From contig NC_079877.1 in NCBI RefSeq assembly GCF_029227915.1, positions 19,433,851 through 19,497,850 of the forward strand: a stretch of 64,000 nucleotides of DNA. Direction: 5' to 3'. A program made the translations under genes and the position numbers. The stretch comes from Hydractinia symbiolongicarpus (lineage: Eukaryota > Cnidaria > Hydrozoa > Anthoathecata > Hydractiniidae). Position 1 is the stretch's first letter. Every line of letters begins with the position of its first letter. Below the pieces are notes generated by a model. That model was given only the letters and a program-made list of their open reading frames with translations. It did not search any database and was not told the origin of the DNA. Of this stretch, positions 1 to 10,344 are shown in pieces.

Positions 1-497
1 TGAGAATGAAAGGACCAGACCAATGATACCATGCGCAGGCTTGTGGAACCACGTAATTCACGTGTAAGGCCTTTATTAGGCCGCAAAGCCATATTACCCC
101 TTTTAGAGGGCTATGCACGTAGTTGACGGTGATATAAGACCATGACGCCATGGAAAACGATTTGGGACGTTGTAGATCATTATGACTGCAAGGACTAAAC
201 CCATGGCAACCTGTGCAGACCCGTGCAACGACGTATGTTATGTGTAGGGTGTTTATTAGACCGCAAAAAGCCATATTACTCCTTTTAGAACGCTATGCAC
301 GTAGTTGACGGTGATATAAGGGCATGGTGCAAAGGCAAATGACTTAGCACGTTGTAGTCCTTTGAGACTGAGAAACTAGCCCAATGGCACCATGCGCAGA
401 CTCGTGGAAATACGTGATATTCGTGTAAGGCCTTTATTAGGCGGTAAAAAGCCATATTACTGCCTTTAGAAGGCTATGCACGTAGTTGACGTTGATA
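1..497 (+). repeat. Block matching 35,240-35,736 and 36,872-37,368
   Basis: About 2.7 monomers align without gaps to the block 35,239 bp further on, and to that block's 9-mer HOR sister at 36,872. Shared rare features are CCCCTTTTAGAGGGC near 97, GTGTAGGGTGTTTATTAG near 244, the GAAACTAGCCCAATGG segment near 372 and CTGCCTTTAGAAGG near 460. There are scattered substitutions, for example TTAGACC for TTAGGCC near 258. The match ends where GTTGACGTTGATA replaces GTTGACGGTGATA. The first monomer is cut by the window edge. Confidence 0.8.
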
Positions 498-1479
498 TAA
501 GGCAATGGCGCCATGGAAAACGACTTGGGACGTTGTAGATCATTATGACTGCAAGGACTAAACCCATGGCAACCTGTGCGGACCCGTGGAACCACGTATT
601 TTAAGTGTAGGGCCTTAATTATGTCGTAAAAGACCATATTACGGCTTTTAGAAGGCCATGCACGTATTGGACGATGATAAAAGGCCATGGCGCCAAGGAA
701 AACGACTTGGCACGTTGCAGTCCATTGAGAATGAAAGGACTAGACCAATGATACCATGCGCAAGCTTGTGGAACCACGTAATTTACGTGTAAGGCCTTTA
801 TTAGGCCGCAAAAGCCATATTACGTCTTTTAGAAGGCTATGCACGTAGTTGACGGTGATATAAGGGCATGGCGCCAAGGCAAATGACTTTGGACGATGTA
901 GTCCTTTGAGACTGAGAGAACTAGACCAATGGCAAGTTGCGCGAACACGTGGAACAACGTAATTCAGGTGTAAAGCCTTAATTAGGCCGCAAAAAGTCAT
1001 AATACGGCTTTTAGAAAGCTTTGCACGTAGTTGATGGTGATACAAGGCCATGACGCCAAGGAAACCGACTTGGAACGTTGTAGTCCATTCAGACTGAAAG
1101 GTCTAGACCAGTGATACCATGAGCAGTCTCGTGGAACTAAGTGATTAACATGTAAGGCCTTTATTAGACGGCAAGAGGCCATAGTACGGCTTTTAGAAGG
1201 CTATGTTCGTAGTTGACGTTGATATAAGGCAATGGCGCCATGGAAAACGACTTGGGACGTTGTAGACCATTCAGACTGCAAGGACTAGAGCCATGGCAAC
1301 CTGTGCGGACCCGTGCAACGACGTATTTTATGTGTAGGGCCTTATTTATGTCGTAAAAGACCATATTACTACTTTTAGAAGGTTATGCACGTAGTTGACG
1401 GTGATATAAGGGTATGGCGCCAGGAAAAATGACTTTGGACGTTGTATTCCTTTGAGACAGAGAAAACTAGACCAATGGT
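498..1479 (+). repeat. Mixed-variant satellite monomers, no local HOR
   Basis: Ordinary head-to-tail monomers of alternating variant types, including the GATCATTATGACTGC type and the GTCTCGTGGAACTAAG type. I see no neighbouring block repeating this order, and no gene or non-satellite DNA. Confidence 0.8.
505..514 (+). other. 10-bp palindrome ATGGCGCCAT (example)
   Basis: A perfect 10-base palindrome present in monomers of the GGCAATGGCGCCATGG type. Other monomers carry only the GGCGCC core or a broken form (GACGCCAAGG, GGCGTCAAGG). Confidence 0.8.
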
Positions 1480-3218
1480 ACCATGCGCAAACTCGTGGAA
1501 ATACGTGATTTTCGTGTAAGGCCTTTATTAGGCGGTAAAAAGCCATATTACGGCTTTTAGTAGGCTATGCACGTAGTTGACGTTGATATAAGGCAATGGC
1601 GCCATGGAAAACGACTTGGGACGTTGTAGACCATTCAGACTGCAAGGACTAGAGCCATGGCAACCTGTGCGGACCCGTGCAACGACGTATTTTATGTGTA
1701 GGGCCTTAATTATGTCGCAAAAGATCATATTACGTCTTTTAGGAGGCCATGCACGTAGTGGACGATGATAAAAAGCCATGGCGCCAAGGAAAACGACTTG
1801 GCACGTTGCAGTCCATTGAGAACGAAAGGACCAGACCAATGATACAATGCGCAGGCCTCTGGAAATACTTGATTTCGTGTAAGGCCTTTATTAGGCGGCA
1901 AGAGGCCATAGTACGGCTTTTAGAAGGCTATGCACATATTTGACGGTGAGAAAAGGCCATGGCGGCCAGGAAAACGACTTGGCACGTTGCGGTCCATTGA
2001 GAATGAGGGGACTAGACCAATGATACCATGCGCAGGCTTGTGAAACCACGTAATTTACGTGTAAGGCCTTTATTAGACCGCAAAAGCCATATTGCGGCTT
2101 TTAGAAGGCTATGCACGTAGTTAAAGGTGATATAAGGGCATGGCGCCAAGGCAAATGACTTTGGACGATGTAGTCCTTTGAGACTGATTGAACTAGACCA
2201 ATAGGAAGCTGCGCGGACATGTGGAACCACGTAATTCACGTGTAAAGGCTTAATTAGGCTGCAAAAAGCCATAATACGCCTTTTAGAGAGCTTTGCACGT
2301 AGTTGATGGTGATACAAGGCCGTGACGCCAAGAAAACCGACTTGGAACGTTGTAGTCCGTTGAGACTGAAAGGTCTAGACCAATGATACCATGAGCAGTC
2401 TCATGGAACTAAGTGATTAACGTGTAAGGCTTTTATTAGGCGGAAGAGGACATAGTACGGCTTTTAGAAGGCTATGCTCGTAGTTGACGTTGATATAAGG
2501 CAATGGCGCCATGGAAAACGACTTGGGACGTTGTAGATCATCATAACTGCAAGGACTAAGCCCATGGCAACCTGTGCGGCCCCGTGCGACGACGTATTTT
2601 ATGTGTAGGGCCTTAATTATGTCGTAAAAGACCATATTACTGCTTTTAGAAGGCTATGCACGTAGTTGACGGTGATATAAGGGCATGGCGCCAGGAAAAA
2701 CGACTTGGCACGATGCAGTCCATTGAGAATGAAGGGACTAGACCAATGATACCATGCGCAGGCTTGTGGAACCACGTAATATACGTATATATTTATAAGG
2801 CCGCAAAAGCCATATTACGGGTTTTAGAAGGCTATGCACGTAGTTGACGGTGATATAAGGGCATGGCGCCAAGGCAAATGACTTTGGATGTTGTAGTCCA
2901 TTGAGACTGCAAAGACTAGACCAATGGCAAGCTGCGCAAACAGGTGGAACAACGTAATTCACGTGTAAAGCCTTTATTAGGCAGCAAAAGCCATATTACG
3001 GCTTTTAGAAAGCTATGCACGTAGTTGACGGTGATATAAGAGCATGGCGTCGAAGAAAACGACTTGGGACGTTGTAGTCCATTGAGACTGCAAGGACTAG
3101 ACCAATGGCAAGCTGTGCGAACACGTGGAACCACGTAATTCACGTGTAAGGCCTTTATTAGGCCGCAAAGCCATATTACGGCTTTTAGAAGGCTATGCAC
3201 GTAGTTGACGGTGATATA
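1480..3218 (+). repeat. Duplicated block, left copy (partner 8,035-9,772)
   Basis: About 9.5 monomers repeat at an offset of 6,555 bp, changing to 6,554 bp. The change is caused by a one-base deletion in the partner near 8,219 (GCAACTGTGCGG against GCAACCTGTGCGG). Both copies share the rare run AATATACGTATATATTTATAAGG (2,778 and 9,332) and CTTTTAGTAGGC near 1,555 and 8,109. At 3,218 the copies part: GATATAAGGGCATGGCGCC here, GATATAGGGGCATGGCGCAAAGG in the partner. Confidence 0.85.
2986..3006 (+). other. Inverted repeat within monomer (example)
   Basis: AAAAGCC at 2,986-2,992 and GGCTTTT at 3,000-3,006 are perfect 7-base arms around the 7-base loop ATATTAC. The same element, or slightly altered forms (GCCATATTACTGC, GACCATATTACGG), occurs in most monomers. 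It overlaps the A-tract that varies in length. Confidence 0.85.
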
Positions 3219-3327
3219 AGGGCATGGCGCCAAGGAAAACGACTTGGCACGATGCAGTCCATTGAGAATGAAAGGACTAAACCAATGATACCTTGCCCAC
3301 GCTTGTGGAACCACGTATTTTAAGTGT
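3148..3327 (+). repeat. Representative satellite monomer (180-bp form)
   Basis: One full monomer, phased to start at AAGGCCTTTATTAGG; the next begins at 3328. It carries the short A-tract form (CAAAGCC), which makes it 180 bp; copies with CAAAAGCC are 181 bp and those with CAAAAAGCC are 182 bp. Counted by hand it has 46 G, 37 C and 9 CpG, so about 46% GC and a CpG observed/expected ratio near 0.95. The choice of phase is arbitrary. Confidence 0.9.
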
Positions 3328-3645
3328 AGGGTCTTAATTATGTCGTAAAAGACCATATTACTGCTTTTAGAAGGCTATGCACGTAGTTGACGGTGATAAA
3401 AGGGTATGGCGCAAGGGAGAATGACTTTGGACGTTGTAGTCCTTTGAGACAGAGAGAACTAGACCAATGGTACCATGCGCAAACTCGTGGAAATACGTGA
3501 TTTACGTGTAAGGCCTTAGTTAGGCTGCAAAAGGCCATACTACGGCTTGTCGAAGGCTATGCACGCAATTGGCGGTGATAAAAGAGCATGGCGTCAAGGA
3601 AAACGACTTGGGACGTTGTAGTCCATTCAGACTACAAGGGCTAGA

Positions 3646-5278
3646 GCCATGGCAACCTGTGCGGACACGTGGAACCACGTAATTTAAGTGTAGGGTCTTT
3701 ATTAGGACGCAAAAAGCCATATTACGCCTTTTAGAAGGCTATGCACGTAGTTGACGGTGATATAGGGGCATGGCGCAAAGGAAAATGACTTAGCACGTTG
3801 TAGTCCTTTGAGACTGAGAAACTAGCCCAATGGCACCATGCACAGACTCGTGGAAATACGTGATTTTCGTGTAACGCCTTTATTATGCGGTAAAAAACCA
3901 TATTACTGCTTTTAGAAGGCTATGAACGTAGTTGACGGTGATATAAGGCCATGACGCCAAGGAAAACGACTTGGCACGTTGTAGTCCATTCAGAATGAAA
4001 GGACTAGACCAATGATACCATGCACAGGCTTGTGGAACCACGTAATTTACGTGTAAGGCCTTTATTAGGCCGCAAAGCCATATTACCCCTTTTAGTAGGC
4101 TATGCACGTAGTTGACGGTAATATAAGGCCATGACGCCAAGGAAACCGACTTGGAAAGTTGTAGTCCATTGAGACAGAGAGAACTAGACCAATGGTACCA
4201 TGCGCAAACTCGTGCAAATACGTGATTTACGTGTAAGGCCTTAGTTAGGCTGCAAAAGGCCATATTACCCCTTTTAGAAGGCTATGCACGTAGTTGACGG
4301 TAATATAAGGCCATGACGCCACGGAAACCGACTTGGGAAGTTGTAGTCCATTGAGACTGAATGGTCTAGACCAATGATACCATGAGCAGGCTCGTGGAAC
4401 TAAGTGATTAACGTGTAAGGCCTTTATTTGGCGGCAAGAGACTATAGTACGGCTTTTAGAAGGCTATGCACGTAGTTGACGGTGATATAAGGGCATGGCG
4501 CCAAGGAAAACGACTTGGCACGATGCAGTCCATTGAGAATGAAAGGACTAGACCAATGATACCTTGCCCACGCTTGTGGAACCACGTATTTTAAGTGTAG
4601 GGTCTTAATTATGTCGTAAAAGACCATATTACGGCTTTTGGAAGGCCATGCACGTAGTGGACGATGATAAAAGGCCATGGCGCCAAGGAAAACAACTTGG
4701 CACGTTGCAGTCCAGTGAGAATGAAAGGACTAGACCAATGATACCATGCGCAGGCTTGTGGAACCACGTAATTTACGTGTAAGGCCTTTATTAGGCCGCA
4801 AAGCCATATTACCCCTTTTAGAAGACTATGCACGTAGTTGACGGTGATATAAGGGCATGGCGCCAAGGCAAATGACTTTGGACGATGTAGTCCTTTGAGA
4901 CTGAAAGAACTAGACCAATAGCAAGCTGCGCGGACATTTCGAACCACGTAATTCCCGTGTAAAGCCTTAATTAGGCCGCAAAAAGCCATAATACGGCTTC
5001 TAGAAAGCTTTGCACGTAGTTTATGGTGATATTAAGCCAGGACGCCAAGGAAACCGACTTGAAACGTTGTAGTCCATTGAGACTGAATGGTCTAGACCAA
5101 TGATACCATGAGCAGGCTCGTGGAACTAAGTGATTAACGTGTAAGGCCTTTATTAGGCAACAAGAGGCCATAGTACGGCTTTTAGAAGGCTATGGTCGTA
5201 GTTGACGTTGATATAAGGCAATGGCGCCATGGAAAACGACTTGGGACGTTGTAGATCATTAAGACTGCAAGGACTAAA
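3646..5278 (+). repeat. 9-monomer HOR, 1,633 bp, copy 1
   Basis: This is nine monomers followed directly by a second copy at an offset of exactly 1,633 bp. Landmarks include TTTATTAGGACGC near 3,691 and 5,324, ATTATGCGGTAAAAAACC near 3,883 and 5,516, and GAAGACTATGCACG near 4,822 and 6,455. Differences are few, for example GACTATAGTACGG near 4,441 against GACCATAGTACGG. Confidence 0.88.
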
Positions 5279-6911
5279 CCCATGGCAACCTGTGCGGACA
5301 CGTGGAACCACGTAATTTAAGTGTAGGGTCTTTATTAGGACGCAAAAAGCCATATTACGCCTTTTAGAAGGCTATGCACGTAGTTGACGGTGATATAGGG
5401 GCATGGCGCAAAGGAAAATGACTTAGCACGTTGTAGTCCTTTGAGACTGAGAAACTAGCCCAATGGCACCATGCACAGACTCGTGGAAATACGTGATTTT
5501 CGTGTAACGCCTTTATTATGCGGTAAAAAACCATATTACTGCTTTTAGAAGGCTATGAACGTAGTTGACGGTGATATAAGGCCATGACGCCAAGGAAAAC
5601 GACTTGGCACGTTGTAGTCCATTCAGAATGAAAGGACTAGACCAATGATACCATGCACAGGCTTGTGGAACCACGTAATTTACGTGTAACGCCTTTATTA
5701 GGCCGCAAAGCCATATTACCCCTTTTAGAAGGCTATGCACGTAGTTGACGGTAATATAAGGCCATGACGCCAAGGAAACCGACTTGGAAAGTTGTAGTCC
5801 ATTGAGACAGAGAGAACTAGACCAATGGTACCATGCGCAAACTCGTGGAAATACGTGATTTACGTGTAAGGCCTTAGTTAGGCTGCAAAAGGCCATATTA
5901 CCCCTTTTAGAAGGCTATGCACGTAGTTGACGGTAATATAAGGCCATGACGCCACGGAAACCGACTTGGAAAGTTGTAGTCCATTGAGACTGAATGGTCT
6001 AGACCAATGATACCATGAGCAGGCTCGTGGAACTAAGTGATTAACGTGTAAGGCCTTTATTTGGCGGCAAGAGACCATAGTACGGCTTTTAGAAGGCTAT
6101 GCACGTAGTTGACGGTGATATAAGGGCATGGCGCCAAGGAAAACGACTTGGCACGATGCAGTCCATTGAGAATGAAAGGACTAGACCAATGATACCTTGC
6201 CCACGCTTGTGGAACCACGTATTTTAAGTGTAGGGTCTTAATTATGTCGTAAAAGACCATATTACGGCTTTTGGAAGGCCATGCACGTAGTGGACGATGA
6301 TAAAAGGCCATGGCGCCAAGGAAAACAACTTGGCACGTTGCAGTCCAGTGAGAATGAAAGGACTAGACCAATGATACCATGCGCAGGCTTGTGGAACCAC
6401 GTAATTTACGTGTAAGGCCTTTATTAGGCCGCAAAGCCATATTACCCCTTTTAGAAGACTATGCACGTAGTTGACGGTGATATAAGGGCATGGCGCCAAG
6501 GCAAATGACTTTGGACGATGTAGTCCTTTGAGACTGAAAGAACTAGACCAATAGCAAGCTGCGCGGACATGTCGAACCACGTAATTCCCGTGTAAAGCCT
6601 TAATTAGGCCGCAAAAAGCCATAATACGGCTTCTAGAAAGCTTTGCACGTAGTTTATGGTGATATTAAGCCAGGACGCCAAGGAAACTGACTTGAAACGT
6701 TGTAGTCCATTGAGACTGAATGGTCTAGACCAATGATACCATGAGCAGGCTCGTGGAACTAAGTGATTAACGTGTAAGGCCTTTATTAGGCAACAAGAGG
6801 CCATAGTACGGCTTTTAGAAGGCTATGGTCGTAGTTGACGTTGATGTAAGGCAATGGCGCCATGGAAAACGACTTGGGACGTTGTAGATCATTAAGACTG
6901 CAAGGACTAAA
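5279..6911 (+). repeat. 9-monomer HOR, 1,633 bp, copy 2
   Basis: Second tandem copy of the preceding unit. It ends at GACTAAACCCATGGCAACC near 6,905, the same sequence that closes copy 1 near 5,275, which is the expected footprint of unequal exchange between identical positions of two monomers. Confidence 0.88.
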
Positions 6912-6966
6912 CCCATGGCAACCTGTGCGGACCCGTGGAACCTCGTATTTTAAGTGTAGGGCCTTA

Positions 6967-7118
6967 ATTATGTCGTAAAGGACCATATTACTGCTTTTAG
7001 AAGGCTATGCACGTAGTTGACGGTGATATAAGGGTACGTTGCAGTTGAGAACGAAAGGACCAGACCAATGATACAATGCGCAGGCCTCTGGAAATACTTA
7101 ATTTCGTGTAAGGCCTTT
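6967..7118 (+). repeat. Shortened satellite monomer (~152 bp)
   Basis: The spacing between equivalent landmarks falls to about 152 bp. Near 7,035 the run GATATAAGGGTA passes straight to CGTTGCAGTTGAG, skipping about 25 bp that normally hold TGGCGCCAAGG through ACTTGGCA. CCAT is also missing from CAGTCCATTGAG near 7,044. Two nearby deletions in one monomer suggest a single error-prone repair event. Confidence 0.85.
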
Positions 7119-7315
7119 ATTAGGCGGCAAGAGGCCATAGTACGGCTTTTAGAAGGCTATGCTCGTAGTTGACGTTGATATAAGGCAATGGCGCCATGGA
7201 AAACGACTTGGGACGTTGTAGATCATTATGACTGCAAGGAGTAAGCCCATGGCAACCTGTGCGGATCCGTGCAACGACGTATTTTATGTGTAGGGCCTTA
7301 ATTATGTCGTAAAAG

Positions 7316-7551
7316 ACCATATTACTGCTTTTAGAAGGTTATGCACGTAGTTGACGGTGATATAAGGGTAGGGCGCCAGGGAAAATGATTTTGGACGTTG
7401 TAGTCCTTTGAGACAGAGAGAACTAGACCAATGGTACTATGCGCAAACTCGTGGAAATACGTGATTTACGTGATTTTAGACCAATAGCAAGCTGCGCGGA
7501 CATGTGGAACCACGTAATTCCCGTGTAAAGCCTTAATTTGGCCGCAAAAAG
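7316..7551 (+). repeat. Over-long chimeric monomer (~235 bp)
   Basis: Consecutive CCATATTAC/CCATAATAC landmarks lie about 235 bp apart, some 53 bp more than normal. The first part is a GACAGAGAGAACTAG-type monomer running to GATTTACGTG at 7,472. It then jumps back to TAGACCAATAGCAAGC of a different variant instead of continuing to TAAGGCC, so the ACCAAT-to-ACGTG segment occurs twice. The joint carries a short ATTT of unclear origin. Confidence 0.85.
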
Positions 7552-8034
7552 CCATAATACGGCTTCTAGAAAGCTTTGCACGTAGTTTATGGTGATATTA
7601 AGCCAGGACGCCAAGGAAACCGACTTGGAACGTTGTAGTCCATTGAGACTGAATGGTCTAGACCAATGATACCATGAGCAGGCTCGTGGAACTAAGTGAT
7701 TAACGTGTAAGGCCTTTATTAGGCAACAAGAGGCCATAGTACGGTTTTTAGAAGGCTATGGTCGTAGTTGACGTTGATATAAGGCAATGGCGCCATGGAA
7801 AACGACTTGGGACGTTGTAGATCATTAAGAATGCAAGGACTAAACCCATGGCAACCTGTGCGGACCCGTGGAACCTCGTATTTTAAGTGTAGGGCCTTAA
7901 TTATGTCGTAAAGGACCATATTACTGCTTTTAGAAGGCTATGCACGTAGTTGACGGTGATAAAAGGGTATGGCGCAAGGGAGAATGACTTTGGACGTTGT
8001 AGTCCTTTGAGACAGAGAGAACTAGACCAATGGT

Positions 8035-9772
8035 ACCATGCGCAAACTCGTGGAAATACGTGATTTTCGTGTAAGGCCTTTATTAGGCGGTAAAAAGCCA
8101 TATTACGGCTTTTAGTAGGCTATGCACGTAGTTGACGTTGATATAAGGCAATGGCGCCATGGAAAAGGACTTGGGACGTTGTAGATCATTAAGACTGCAA
8201 TGACTAAACCCATGGCAACTGTGCGGACCCGTGGAACCACGTATTTTAAGTGTAGGGCCTTAATTATGTCGTAAAAGACCATATTACGTCTTTTAGGAGG
8301 CCATGCACGTAGTGGACGATGATAAAAAGCCATGGCGCCAAGGAAAACGACTTGGCACGTTGCAGTCCATTGAGAACGAAAGGACCAGACCAATGATACA
8401 ATGCGCAGGCCTCTGGAAATACTTGATTTCGTGTAAGGCCTTTATTAGGCGGCAAGAGGCCATAGTACGGCTTTTAGAAGGCTATGCACATATTTGACGG
8501 TGAGAAAAGGCCATGGCGGCCAGGAAAACGACTTGGCACGTTGCGGTCAATTGAGAATGAGGGGACTAGACCAATGATACCATGCGCAGGCTTGTGAAAC
8601 CACGTAATTTACGTGTAAGGCCTTTATTAGGCCGCAAAAGCCATATTGCGGCTTTTAGAAGGCTATGCACGTAGTTGACGGTGATATAAGGGCATGGCGC
8701 CAAGGCAAATGACTTTGGACGATGTAGTCCTTTGAGACTGATTGAACTAGACCAATAGGAAGCTGCGCGGACATGTGGAACCACGTAATTCACGTGTAAA
8801 GGCTTAATTAGGCTGCAAAAAGCCATAATACGCCTTTTAGAGAGCTTTGCACGTAGTTGATGGTGATACAAGGCCGTGACGCCAAGAAAACCGACTTGGA
8901 ACGTTGTAGTCCGTTGAGACTGAAAGGTCTAGACCAATGATACCATGAGCATTCTCATGGAACTAAGTGATTAACGTGTAAGGCTTTTATTAGGCGGAAG
9001 AGGACATAGTACGGCTTTTAGAAGGCTATGCTCGTAGTTGACGTTGATATAAGGCAATGGCGCCATGGAAAACGACTTGGGACGTTGTAGATCATCATAA
9101 CTGCAAGGACTAAGCCCATGGCAACCTGTGCGGCCCCGTGCAACGACGTATTTTATGTGTAGGGCCTTAATTATGTCGTAAAAGACAATATTACTGCTTT
9201 TAGAAGGCTATGCACGTAGTTGACGGTGATATAAGGGCATGGCGCCAGGAAAAACGACTTGGCACGATGCAGTCCATTGAGAATGAAGGGACTAGACCAA
9301 TGATACCATGCGCAGGCTTGTGGAACCACGTAATATACGTATATATTTATAAGGCCGCAAAAGCCATATTACGGGTTGTAGAAGGCTATGCACGTAGTTG
9401 ACGGTGATATAAGGGCATGGCGCCAAGGCAAATGACTTTGGATGTTGTAGTCCATTGAGACTGCAAAGACTAGACCAATGGCAAGCTGCGCGAACAGGTG
9501 GAACAACGTAATTCACGTGTAAAGCCTTTATTAGGCCGCAAAAGCCATATTACGGCTTTTAGAAAGCTATGCACGTAGTTGACGGTGATATAAGAGCATG
9601 GCGTCGAAGAAAACGACTTCGGACGTTGTAGTCCATTGAGACTGCAAGGACTAGACCAATGGCAAGCTGTGCGAACACGTGGAACCACGTAATTCACGTG
9701 TAAGGCCTTTATTAGGCCGCAAAGCCATATTACGGCTTTTAGAAGGCTATGCACGTAGTTGACGGTGATATA
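8035..9772 (+). repeat. Duplicated block, right copy (partner 1,480-3,218)
   Basis: Partner of the left block about 36 monomers away. It carries the one-base deletion near 8,219 and a few substitutions (for example GAGCATTCTCATGG near 8,947 against GAGCAGTCTCATGG). The two copies are not adjacent, so they are the remains of a longer duplication whose intervening part was rearranged, or of a conversion event. Confidence 0.85.
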
Positions 9773-10344
9773 GGGGCATGGCGCAAAGGAAAATGACTTA
9801 GCACGTTGTAGTCCTTTGAGACTGAGAAACTAGCCCAATGGCACCATGCACAGACTCGTGGAAATACGTGATTTTCGTGTAACGCCTTTATTATGCGGTA
9901 AAAAACCATATTACTGCTTTTAGAAGGCTATGAACGTAGTTGACGGTGATATAAGGCCATGACGCCAAGGAAAACGACTTGGCACGTTGTAGTCCATTCA
10001 GAATGAAAGGACTAGACCAATGATACCATGCACAGGCTTGTGGAACCACGTAATTTACGTGTAAGGCCTTTATTAGGCCGCAAAGCCATATTACCCCTTT
10101 TAGAAGACTATGCACGTAGTTGACGGTAATATAAGGCCATGACGCCAAGGAAACCGACTTGGAAAGTTGTAGTCCATTGAGACAGAGAGAACTAGACCAA
10201 TGGTACCATGCGCAAACTCGTGGAAATACGTGATTTACGTGTAAGGCCTTAGTTAGGCTGCAAAAGGCCATATTACCCCTTTTAGAAGGCTATGCACGTA
10301 GTTGACGGTAATATAAGGCCATGACGCCACGGAAACCGACTTGG
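9773..10344 (+). repeat. Satellite monomers copied from the 9-mer HOR family
   Basis: After the break at 9,772 the array continues with the same order of variants as 3,765 onwards (offset 6,008 bp) and 5,398 onwards (offset 4,375 bp), including ATTATGCGGTAAAAAACC near 9,891. It then enters the 11-mer HOR. Confidence 0.75.

Larger units (their letters stand above)
6912..8034 (+). repeat. Mixed satellite monomers with two malformed units
   Basis: Satellite monomers of several types without a local HOR. The stretch contains a shortened monomer (junction near 7,035) and an over-long chimeric one (junction near 7,472), both listed separately. No gene. Confidence 0.85.

Noticed and set aside
1861-1900. 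CENP-B box candidate at TTTCGTGTAAGGCC (and similar sites)
   Set aside because: The first half resembles TTCGNNNNA but the required CGGG is CCTT here. I found no full box.
2778-2800. AATATACGTATATATTTATAAGG as a microsatellite or insertion
   Set aside because: It is a substituted form of AATTTACGTGTAAGGCCTTTATTAGG within normal monomer length, and it recurs at 9,332 through the 6,554-bp duplication.
3141-3147. CACGTG (G-box/E-box, CDEI-like) and GATATAAGG (TATA-like) motifs as regulatory sites
   Set aside because: Both are fixed parts of the monomer and recur hundreds of times with no gene near them. A role in array transcription or protein binding is possible but nothing in the sequence supports it.
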